NCBI GenBank assembly: GCA_001775555.1
Contig: MEXE01000023.1
Location: 1 to 13,474, forward strand
Reading direction: 5' to 3'
Length of the DNA stretch: 13,474 nt
From: Candidatus Amesbacteria bacterium RBG_19FT_COMBO_48_16
GTDB lineage: Bacteria; Patescibacteriota; Microgenomatia; CAZETR01; Amesbacteraceae
Below are positions 7,510 through 12,328 of the stretch, piece after piece; within the stretch, counting starts at the first letter, position 1; every line of letters starts with the position of its first letter. A program made the position numbers and the translations under genes. The notes beneath the pieces were generated by a model. That model was not told where the DNA came from. It worked only from the letters and a program-made list of their open reading frames with translations, and did no database searches.

Positions 7510-7738
7510 TTTTTTACTCACCCCCGGAATGGTTTAACTAACATTCTAATTCTAACTTATTATTAAGATTATTTAATTAGGATTAAAAAAAGACCCTGTT
7601 TTTTCCGGACTCCGATGTAACATTGGAGGGTGCCATCCGGATTTGGGTCTTAATTGCCGCTGTTACGGGCGGGTCCGGTCCGGTTACTACCCCGGACAGC
7701 TCATTGGTTGTCAGCCAATGGATTACGCTTTTAAAGTT
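7510..7738 (-). promoter_or_regulatory. T-box riboswitch leader of aspS (Asp-specific, ultra-short Stem I)
   Basis: The leader is read on the minus strand. Hairpin 1 is CATTGG (7715-7720) with CCAATG (7702-7707), and its 7-nt loop CTGACAA contains GAC, the Asp codon (7710-7712). Hairpin 2 is GTCCGG with CCGGAC, and its loop contains AGTA. The antiterminator then follows: CCGGA (7636-7640), bulge TGGCACC (7629-7635), CTCC (7625-7628), loop, GGAG (7610-7613), TCCGG (7605-7609). This is the canonical A1 helix, 7-nt T-box bulge and A2 helix. TGGC is complementary to a tRNA 3' end GCCA, as expected for tRNA-Asp with discriminator G73. An intrinsic terminator follows. By family knowledge, uncharged tRNA-Asp would allow read-through into aspS-dacA. 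Stem I lacks the usual long distal part and resembles the ultra-short class described in Actinobacteria. Confidence 0.72.
7585..7651 (-). terminator. Intrinsic terminator in the aspS leader
   Basis: On the minus strand AAGACCC (7645-7651) pairs with GGGTCTT (7590-7596), followed by a run of seven T (7585-7591). The antiterminator-like hairpin (7605-7640) lies inside this stem instead of sharing its 3' arm. The arrangement therefore differs from the usual T-box, where the two structures share a strand. It may also stop transcripts coming from hicBA. Confidence 0.8.
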
Positions 7739-7744
7739 GAAGGG

Positions 7745-7773
7745 ATATTACAACTAATTAACAGTTATAGCAA
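7745..7773 (-). promoter_or_regulatory. Promoter of the aspS leader
   Basis: On the minus strand, -35 TTGCTA (7768-7773), a 17-nt spacer and -10 TAATAT (7745-7750) predict a start near 7738. The -35 is made from the last two sense codons of hicA, so the aspS unit begins right at the end of the toxin gene. Confidence 0.7.
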
Positions 7774-7995
7774 CTCCTGGAATTTATCAGGAGTCAGCTC
7801 CAGCGATTTGAGAATTTGTTTCATGGTGCCAGGTTTGATTGTAGATCCAGAATGGTAACTGATAACCAATATACGACTGTCCCTGAAATGCTGCCAAACA
7901 TCATGGCTTCCACGACCATGACGTTTGAAAACAAAACCTAACTTTCTGGCCACCTTTTCTACTTGCCGGGCAGTTACCCGAGGCTGGCGTGTCAT
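7765..7995 (-). CDS. hicA: HicA-type toxin (YcfA family mRNA interferase)
   Basis: It encodes 76 residues, the normal size for HicA, a small double-stranded-RNA-binding-like endoribonuclease that cleaves mRNA. Recognisable features are the N-terminal helix VEKVARKLGFVFKRHGRGSH, which carries the catalytic-type His in GSH (about residue 30), and the C-terminal KPGTMKQILKSLELT, which matches the family's end helix preceded by a Gly-Thr turn. The ATG overlaps the hicB stop (ATGA), so translation is coupled to the antitoxin. The gene order is antitoxin first. The last codons contain the -35 box of the aspS leader promoter. The catalytic residues look intact, so it is probably an active toxin. Confidence 0.88.
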   Translation of the reverse strand: MTRQPRVTARQVEKVARKLGFVFKRHGRGSHDVWQHFRDSRILVISYHSGSTIKPGTMKQILKSLELTPDKFQELL

Positions 7996-8246
7996 GAAGT
8001 CAGACCAAGCTGCAAGGGATTAGGGATTTCGAGAGAAAATTTTCTGCCAGCTTTGGCTAAGGATTGGGATTTTCCCAGTAACCCAAGAGAGATCCGAAGA
8101 ACATCTTCCACATTCAAAACTGCATCCAAGTAAGTTTTTCCTTCGGCGTATACCCCCGACAAATCTGGGCATACTGCCAGATATGATCCGTCTGGTTGCT
8201 GGGTTATCTCGACTTTATATTTGTCCAAAACAGTCTGCTTTGCCAT
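7992..8246 (-). CDS. hicB: HicB-family antitoxin
   Basis: It has 84 residues from the ATG at 8246. The pattern YKVEITQQPDGSYLAVCPDL, then SGVYAEGKTYLDAVLNVEDVL, is the partial RNase-H-like HicB fold that binds and masks HicA. No separate C-terminal helix-turn-helix or ribbon-helix-helix is obvious in the short tail, so DNA binding is unproven. A GTG at 8252 is in frame, but it abuts the -10 box TATACT (8253-8258), leaving no room for a transcript start before it. The ATG 6 nt after the -10 is therefore the likely, leaderless, start. The stop overlaps hicA by ATGA. Confidence 0.87.
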   Translation of the reverse strand: MAKQTVLDKYKVEITQQPDGSYLAVCPDLSGVYAEGKTYLDAVLNVEDVLRISLGLLGKSQSLAKAGRKFSLEIPNPLQLGLTS

Positions 8247-8252
8247 GCCCAC

Positions 8253-8280
8253 AGTATATGCTTGACAAAATCAAAGTCAA
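8253..8280 (-). promoter_or_regulatory. Promoter of hicBA
   Basis: On the minus strand, -35 TTGACT (8275-8280), a 16-nt spacer and -10 TATACT (8253-8258) are near consensus. The hicB ATG begins 6 nt after the -10, which predicts a leaderless mRNA. Confidence 0.78.
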
Positions 8281-8281
8281 G
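8261..8281. promoter_or_regulatory. Inverted-repeat operator shared by divergent promoters
   Basis: CTTGAC (8261-8266), a 9-nt A/T-rich spacer and GTCAAG (8276-8281) form a perfect dyad. One arm holds the -35 of the rightward promoter and the other arm the -35 of hicBA. A protein bound here would block both. HicB or the HicAB complex is the obvious candidate, by analogy with toxin-antitoxin autoregulation (inference). Confidence 0.6.
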
Positions 8282-8291
8282 ATTATATAAT
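8262..8291 (+). promoter_or_regulatory. Consensus sigma-70-type promoter reading rightward
   Basis: TTGACA (8262-8267), an 18-nt spacer and TATAAT (8286-8291) give both hexamers at full consensus. The predicted start is near A8297, 7 nt before the small leader ORF at 8304. Confidence 0.82.
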
Positions 8292-8303
8292 TTTTTAGGC
8301 TGT

Positions 8304-8390
8304 ATGAAGCTGTCTATTATTACCACCCGCGAAGCGGTCCTGAATAAGGACTGCTTCTCCATGCTTCCCATGGGCGGCGGGGGAGGGTAA
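8304..8390 (+). CDS. 28-codon leader ORF or small peptide ending in five glycines
   Basis: The peptide begins MKLSIITTREAVLNKD and ends MLPMGGGGG before TAA. It starts a few bases after the predicted transcript start and has only a weak AGG as ribosome site. Its central codons form an 11-bp hairpin (8331-8357), and its last Gly codons form the 5' arm of the antiterminator. That suits a leader peptide more than a free protein. A non-coding RNA with a chance ORF is the main alternative. Confidence 0.42.
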   Translation: MKLSIITTREAVLNKDCFSMLPMGGGGG

Positions 8391-8448
8391 GAGAAAAAAG
8401 TTAAGTAAAAACTTTCAAACCCTCCCGAAAAAAGCGGGAGGTTTTTTT
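8331..8448 (+). promoter_or_regulatory. Attenuator-like leader: competing antiterminator and terminator
   Basis: Hairpin 1 pairs GAAGCGGTCCT (8331-8341) with AGGACTGCTTC (8347-8357) around loop GAATA. Hairpin 2 is CCATG (8359-8363) with CATGG (8369-8373). The antiterminator pairs GGGAGGGT (8381-8388) with ACCCTCCC (8419-8426), enclosing AAAGTT/AACTTT (8397-8402, 8410-8415). The terminator pairs CCTCCCG (8421-8427) with CGGGAGG (8435-8441). The two structures share 8421-8426 and exclude each other. A ribosome at the ORF stop would cover the antiterminator arm and favour termination. Confidence 0.6.
8421..8448 (+). terminator. Intrinsic terminator before the small-gene cluster
   Basis: CCTCCCG (8421-8427), a 7-nt A-rich loop, CGGGAGG (8435-8441) and T7 (8442-8448) form a perfect GC-rich stem and U-tract. 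It sits 8 nt before the ATG at 8456, so it either ends a short RNA or conditionally gates the genes downstream. Confidence 0.88.
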
Positions 8449-8455
8449 AAGGCTT

Positions 8456-8692
8456 ATGTGTAAGGATCAAAAACAATATTTACCGGGAATAAATAGAAAT
8501 TCCGGGGTTTGGTATCATGGGAGCTGGCGACCGCTTGAAATTTCTTTCCGACCTGACGAGTGTGAAATCGTGGAAGTAAGATGGGAAGTTAATGAGTGGA
8601 ACCCTCAACAGGCTGCAGCTTTTGCGGTGGGCTTATTAAGACATGAGGATTTACCTCCCCGAAGAGTACGTAAGGAGGAACTAATTGACTAA
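8456..8692 (+). CDS. Small hypothetical protein, Trp-rich
   Basis: The product has 78 residues with no membrane segment. It contains four Trp (VWYHGSW, VRWEVNEW) and an acidic central part, then a basic tail (PPRRVRKEE). I do not recognise the family. It starts at ATG 8456 just after the terminator stem; AAGG lies 3 nt before the ATG and GGGAGG of the terminator arm about 14 nt before it, both poorly spaced. The next gene overlaps its last 8 nt. The tight chain of three small genes suggests one operon controlled by the leader at 8297-8448. Confidence 0.6.
   Translation: MCKDQKQYLPGINRNSGVWYHGSWRPLEISFRPDECEIVEVRWEVNEWNPQQAAAFAVGLLRHEDLPPRRVRKEELID
8672..8684 (+). promoter_or_regulatory. Perfect Shine-Dalgarno that fixes a TTG start
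   Basis: AAGGAGG (8672-8678) is followed by a 6-nt spacer and TTG at 8685. No ATG competes nearby, so the start of the next small gene is the TTG inside the end of the 8456 gene. Confidence 0.8.
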
Positions 8693-8891
8693 ATTGGATT
8701 TACCACAAGCCCAAGGGCAATTATTAGCGGCGGTTTATTCCGGAGGGGAGGAAGCGCTGTGGCGGATAGCCAGAAAAGGCGGGCCGACGGGAGAACTCGC
8801 TTTACTGGCTCTGGAACTTCTGACCGCCCCTGACTCTGACTTGTCCCCAATTGAAGCGGTGAATTTAATTGTTAGTGATAAAATATCATGA
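8685..8891 (+). CDS. Small hypothetical protein, helical
   Basis: It has 68 residues from a TTG start supported by a perfect AAGGAGG 6 nt upstream. The sequence is mostly helical and Leu/Ala-rich (QGQLLAAVYSGGEEALWRIA, later ELALLALELL), with a final acidic segment (PDSDLSPIEAVN). No catalytic or DNA-binding motif is seen. It overlaps the 8456 gene by 8 nt, which indicates translational coupling and a joint role. The family is unknown. Confidence 0.62.
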   Translation: MTKLDLPQAQGQLLAAVYSGGEEALWRIARKGGPTGELALLALELLTAPDSDLSPIEAVNLIVSDKIS

Positions 8892-8905
8892 TAGGGGTTT
8901 GAATT

Positions 8906-9100
8906 ATGAGGCCTGATATGACTGAGGGGGATTACCAAGCTGCTAAAGCGATAGTTGAGGCGAGGCGGTCAGGATCGGTTGTGGATCTAATCGCGGCGTT
9001 GACTAGATTTTTGACCCCGGGATGGAGACCGCAGAAGGCAAAGACCAGGGAGTGGAAAGAAGAAATGAAGAGAATTGGCAGAAAAAAACCTAAGATTTGA
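8906..9100 (+). CDS. Small hypothetical protein with basic C-terminus
   Basis: It has 64 residues. A helical N-terminal half (TEGDYQAAKAIVEARRSG, then VVDLIAALTRFL) is followed by a strongly basic tail (about 45-64), which suggests nucleic-acid or ribosome contact, though nothing diagnostic is present. AGGGG lies 8 nt before the ATG at 8906. A second ATG at 8918, with GAGG 6 nt upstream, is an equally good start. It lies 14 nt after the previous gene and its end overlaps the end of the convergent rel gene by 11 nt. Confidence 0.58.
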   Translation: MRPDMTEGDYQAAKAIVEARRSGSVVDLIAALTRFLTPGWRPQKAKTREWKEEMKRIGRKKPKI

Positions 9101-10568
9101 GGGATTTTTGGATCTGGCGGCGGGCAGTGGTAGTGACAGCGAAATTCAGCCAGTCGGAGCTGGGATTTTTGCGTTTACGATTGATAACCAAATCGACTAC
9201 GTCACCATTTTTGAGCTGATAGTCCAAAGAGACTAACTTGCCGTTGACTTTGGCGCCGGTAACCTGGGGACCCAGATCGGTATGGACGGCGTAAGCATAG
9301 TCAATTGGAGTGGCACCTTTGGGTAAATCATAGACGTCACCTTTGGGGGAAAAGACCAGATTACGATGCTGAAGAGCGTCAAATTTGAGAGCCGTCAGAT
9401 ATTCCTGGTCGGAAGTGAGCTCTTTTTGCCAAGCGGCCAGTTGTTTGACCCAAGCCAGTTTATTTTGAGGAGCGAAAGAGACACCCTGCTCTAATTTATC
9501 CCCTGATACACCTTGGGCCTTTACCTCTGAATATTGCCAGTGGGCGGCGATACCCATTTCGGCCTGGCGGTGCATGGCGCGGGTTCTGATCTGCAGTTCG
9601 ACAATCCTACCCTCCGGCCCGAAAACTTTGGTGTGGAGAGACTGGTAACCGTTGGGCTTGGGGTTGGCGATAAAGTCGGAAACTCCCAGATATGGAACCG
9701 GGTGATATTTGCCATGGATCAGACCCAAGGCGGCATAACACTCTTCGACCATATCCACAATCACCCGGGCGGCAATCAGATCGTAGACTTTGGCCAAATC
9801 GCCCGCGTTTTCCGGCCGCTTGAGCTTGGTGAAGAGACTGTAAAGATGTTTGTGGCGGGTGTTGACAACGGCTGAGGGAATCTGGGGCTTAAAAAGCGCT
9901 AAAAGCTCCCGCTTGAATTTGGCGATATATTTTTCCCCCTGGGCAAACAACTCTTTGGTTTGGGCCAGTAAATCCTGATACTTCTGCGGGTAGACATAAG
10001 GAAAAGCCAGGTCTTCCAACTGACCTTTGACTTCTCCCATGCCCAGACGCTCCGCCAGGGGGGCGTAAATTTCCAGAGTCTCGCGGGCGTTTTCGACTTG
10101 TTTTTCGGCTGGCAAAAACTGCAGGGTTTGCAGGTTGTGAAGACGGTCGGCCAGCTTGACTAAAATCACCCGTAAATCCCGGGCCATTACCAGAAGCATT
10201 TTTCGTAAATTCTCCACAAACTCTTTTTCGGTGCTGCCGGTTAAGCGGATGTCGGTGATTTTGGTGACGCCGTCAACAATTCGGGTCACCGTCGGGCCAA
10301 ATTGGGTGAGCAAGTCTTCTTTGGCAGCACCGCCGTCTTCGACCGTGTCATGCAAAAGGCCGGCAACAATGGTCTGGGTATCCAGGTTCCAGAGAGCTAA
10401 AGTAATGGCCACCTGTGTGGGATGGAGAATGTAAGATTGCCCGGAAAGCCGCTTTTGGCCGTGATGGGCCAGATCCGCAAATTCCCAAGCCCGGACGATC
10501 AGATCCCGGTCGATGGGGCGGGGGGTAAGAGAAAGAGAGTCGAGTAAATCTGTTAGTAGAGGGTTCAT
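9090..10568 (-). CDS. RelA/SpoT-type (p)ppGpp synthetase/hydrolase, short form
   Basis: This is a bifunctional stringent-response enzyme, 492 residues from ATG 10568. The HD hydrolase domain (about 20-170) keeps His in HHGQKR, His-Asp in LLHDTVED (about 73-78) and Asp in KLADRLHN (141). The synthetase domain (about 215-350) has the family signature YDLIAARVIV, NPKPNGYQSLHT, VELQIRTRAMH and AAHWQY. A TGS domain follows (about 400-465). It then stops: the helical, zinc-finger and ACT domains of the roughly 730-residue Rel are absent, so ribosome sensing by the usual C-terminus is not expected. A GTG at 10577 is in frame but lies within the Shine-Dalgarno GAGGGGTGAG supplied by repeat copy C; ATG 10568 fits better. 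recJ lies upstream on the same strand. Confidence 0.94.
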   Translation of the reverse strand: MNPLLTDLLDSLSLTPRPIDRDLIVRAWEFADLAHHGQKRLSGQSYILHPTQVAITLALWNLDTQTIVAGLLHDTVEDGGAAKEDLLTQFGPTVTRIVDGVTKITDIRLTGSTEKEFVENLRKMLLVMARDLRVILVKLADRLHNLQTLQFLPAEKQVENARETLEIYAPLAERLGMGEVKGQLEDLAFPYVYPQKYQDLLAQTKELFAQGEKYIAKFKRELLALFKPQIPSAVVNTRHKHLYSLFTKLKRPENAGDLAKVYDLIAARVIVDMVEECYAALGLIHGKYHPVPYLGVSDFIANPKPNGYQSLHTKVFGPEGRIVELQIRTRAMHRQAEMGIAAHWQYSEVKAQGVSGDKLEQGVSFAPQNKLAWVKQLAAWQKELTSDQEYLTALKFDALQHRNLVFSPKGDVYDLPKGATPIDYAYAVHTDLGPQVTGAKVNGKLVSLDYQLKNGDVVDLVINRKRKNPSSDWLNFAVTTTARRQIQKSLKS

Positions 10569-10610
10569 ATAACTCACCCCTCGCCCCTCTCTTAATTTAA
10601 GAGAGGGGAA
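10569..10610. repeat. Dispersed palindromic repeat, copy C
   Basis: ATAACTCACCCCTCG is followed by the 11-bp stem CCCCTCTCTTA (10584-10594), loop ATT, TAAGAGAGGGG (10598-10608), then AATGG. It is nearly identical to copy B. On the minus strand it encodes the last residues and TAA stop of recJ and supplies GAGGGGTGAG as the ribosome site of rel, so the whole gap between the two genes is repeat. Confidence 0.88.
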
Positions 10611-12225
10611 TGGTTGGGGAAGATACCGGGATTATATCCTGGACGACGAGTTGGATGTGAGATTGCCTGTTGAAAGTGTCGAGCGAGATGCGGTAAACGA
10701 GGTTTACCGGGTTATTAATTATTAGTTCATCGTTCATCGCAGATGGGGCGTTAAAATAAATGGCGTCGAGGCCATCGACTTTGAATTTGAGGTGCTGATT
10801 ATCACGACCGACGTAGCGGATATTGGTGATTTGAATATTTGAAGTAGAAAAAACAGGTTGGGGATTTCCCAGACCGTATGGCTCAAAATCGAGGAGTCTA
10901 AGATACAAGTCTAAATTTATGGCGGAGAGGGGGACCTCCACATCAATGCGGCGGGATTTGACGAATAAATCAGGATCGATTTCGGGGTGCGAGAGGGCGG
11001 AGATGACCTGTTCCAAATGGGCGTTGGAAAAAGAGAAACCTGCGGCCATGGCATGACCGCCGACACTGGTCAGAAGATCACCCGCAGTACGGATGTGATC
11101 GGTAATATTGAAACCGGCAACGGAGCGGGCGGAGGCTTTGCTTTCGGCCTCCCCAATGCTAACCGCGATGGCCGGACGATGATATTTTTCCACCAGGCGA
11201 GCGGCAATCAGGCCGATAATTCCCTGGTCATAGGAAGTATCGGCGACAATAATCAGGGAGGGAAGATTGTTTTCGTCTACCAGAGTCTGGGCGTGAGTGA
11301 AAGCGGAGACGGTCAGATCCTGGCGGGAGCGGTTAGTGTCGTTTAGAGCGACAGCTAATTTTGCCGCCCGGTCGGGATCGGTGGTACACAGCAGGCGGAG
11401 GCTGTCTAAAGCGTGTTCGAGACGGCCCATGGCATTTAAGCGGGGACCGATGATGAAACCGACGTGGTAAGAGTTTATCGTTGCTCGTTGATCGTTGGCC
11501 GCAGTTAAGCCGGATTCTCTGAAAAGCGCCAGAAGGCCGGGGCGGCGGGTTTGGTTTAACTCGATCAGGCCGAATTTGGCCAGACTGCGATTTAACCCCA
11601 TAAGCGGAACAATATCGCAGATAGTCGCCAGGGAGACTAAAGACAGTTGATCGTTGTTCGTTGGTCGTTGATCGGAGTTTTGAAATTCCCGGGAAAAAAA
11701 CCAAGAGAGTCCAGTAGCTGTAGTAGCGGTCGAGTGAAGTAAGACGTTGGCTTTGGGGAGAGTGTCTACCGGTTCATGATGGTCTATAACAATGACGTCA
11801 CAGCCGCGGGAGCGGCAATATTCAATCTGCTCGTGGGCGACGATGCCGTTGTCCACAGTGATGATCAATTTGGCACCTTGAGACAAACAGTGATCAATCC
11901 CCTTTTGAGTCAGTCCATAACCTTCGTCTTTGCGGTGAGGAATATGGGGAAAAACGTGGGGAGAATGCGCATGGAGGGTTTCCCAGATAACGGCTGTGGC
12001 GCAAATGCCATCCACGTCGTAGTCGCCGTAAACGGCAATAGGGTGATTTTGCTGAATGTGGGAGCGGATGAGGCGAACGGCTGAGGTTACCCGGGAAGCT
12101 GACAGACCGGATGACTTGAGACTTAAATCTTTCGGGTGGGGGGGGTGAAAGAATCCTTCGACAGCTTCGGGGCTGGTCAGACCGCGGTTTTTGAGAAGTA
12201 GGCCGATAATTTTATCTGTTTGCAT
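10597..12225 (-). CDS. recJ: Single-stranded-DNA-specific 5'-3' exonuclease RecJ
   Basis: This DHH-family, Mn-dependent nuclease resects 5' ends in recombination and repair. It has 542 residues, close to the usual 560-580. The motifs are DYDVDG (68-73), VDNGI (124-128), DHH (148-150), CDIVPL (203-208), the linker GPRLNAMGRLEHA, the DHHA1 domain with ARSVAGFNI, and GGH (389-391). The C-terminal OB part (about 400-542) is present. Two loops are enlarged by 7-bp tandem repeats: 11646-11673 gives DQRPTNNDQ and 11473-11500 gives NDQRATIN. The last codons and stop lie in repeat copy C. TAAAAT (12232-12237) ends 6 nt before the ATG, suggesting a leaderless transcript. Confidence 0.95.
   Translation of the reverse strand: MQTDKIIGLLLKNRGLTSPEAVEGFFHPPHPKDLSLKSSGLSASRVTSAVRLIRSHIQQNHPIAVYGDYDVDGICATAVIWETLHAHSPHVFPHIPHRKDEGYGLTQKGIDHCLSQGAKLIITVDNGIVAHEQIEYCRSRGCDVIVIDHHEPVDTLPKANVLLHSTATTATGLSWFFSREFQNSDQRPTNNDQLSLVSLATICDIVPLMGLNRSLAKFGLIELNQTRRPGLLALFRESGLTAANDQRATINSYHVGFIIGPRLNAMGRLEHALDSLRLLCTTDPDRAAKLAVALNDTNRSRQDLTVSAFTHAQTLVDENNLPSLIIVADTSYDQGIIGLIAARLVEKYHRPAIAVSIGEAESKASARSVAGFNITDHIRTAGDLLTSVGGHAMAAGFSFSNAHLEQVISALSHPEIDPDLFVKSRRIDVEVPLSAINLDLYLRLLDFEPYGLGNPQPVFSTSNIQITNIRYVGRDNQHLKFKVDGLDAIYFNAPSAMNDELIINNPVNLVYRISLDTFNRQSHIQLVVQDIIPVSSPTIPLS
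10725..10738. repeat. Heptamer repeat, two units, in the recJ 3' part
   Basis: GTTCATC occurs twice in tandem (10725-10731, 10732-10738). It differs by a base or two from the GTTGNTC heptamers elsewhere in the same gene and is read as part of MNDEL in RecJ. Confidence 0.6.
11473..11500. repeat. Heptamer tandem repeat inside recJ (site 2)
   Basis: There are four units in exact 7-bp phase: GTTTATC, GTTGCTC, GTTGATC, GTTGGCC. On the coding strand they read as CAACGAN-type units and encode a loop (NDQRATIN) just before the conserved GFIIGPRLNAMGR motif. Confidence 0.78.
11646..11673. repeat. Heptamer tandem repeat inside recJ (site 1)
   Basis: There are four units in exact 7-bp phase: GTTGATC, GTTGTTC, GTTGGTC, GTTGATC. 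They encode DQRPTNNDQ in a variable loop between the DHH motif and LATICDIVPL. Confidence 0.85.
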
Positions 12226-12231
12226 GCTACA

Positions 12232-12237
12232 ATTTTA
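12232..12237 (-). promoter_or_regulatory. -10 box of recJ
   Basis: TAAAAT on the minus strand lies 6 nt before the recJ ATG. No clear -35 is visible at the expected distance. The spacing implies transcription starts at or next to the ATG. Confidence 0.45.
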
Positions 12238-12250
12238 ACAGCACTCTTTA

Positions 12251-12320
12251 ATAACTCCCTCTTGCATCTCCCTGTTAATTCGAGCCTGCGGCTCGCGTCT
12301 TACGCCGTAAGAGGGAGAAA
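12251..12320. repeat. Dispersed palindromic repeat, copy D (expanded)
   Basis: The head ATAACTC and outer arms CTCCCTCTT (12255-12263) and AAGAGGGAG (12309-12317) match the family. The middle is enlarged by two further hairpins: CGAGCC-TGC-GGCTCG (12281-12295) and TCTTAC-GCC-GTAAGA (12298-12312). It fills the gap between divergent recJ and cca and gives GAGGGAG as a ribosome site for cca. Confidence 0.65.
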
Positions 12321-12328
12321 GCTAAGTT

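Noticed and set aside
7675..7735. Possible tRNA-Asp on the + strand: the hairpin loop TTGTCAG reads as an anticodon loop with T33 and GUC
   Set aside because: No acceptor stem, D-arm or T-arm (no GGTTCGA-like sequence) surrounds it. The loop is simply the complement of the GAC specifier hairpin of the minus-strand leader.
10577..10577. GTG start for rel (and likewise GTG 7521 for aspS)
   Set aside because: Both GTGs lie inside GGGGTGAG-type Shine-Dalgarno sequences that are correctly spaced for the ATGs 9 and 12 nt downstream.
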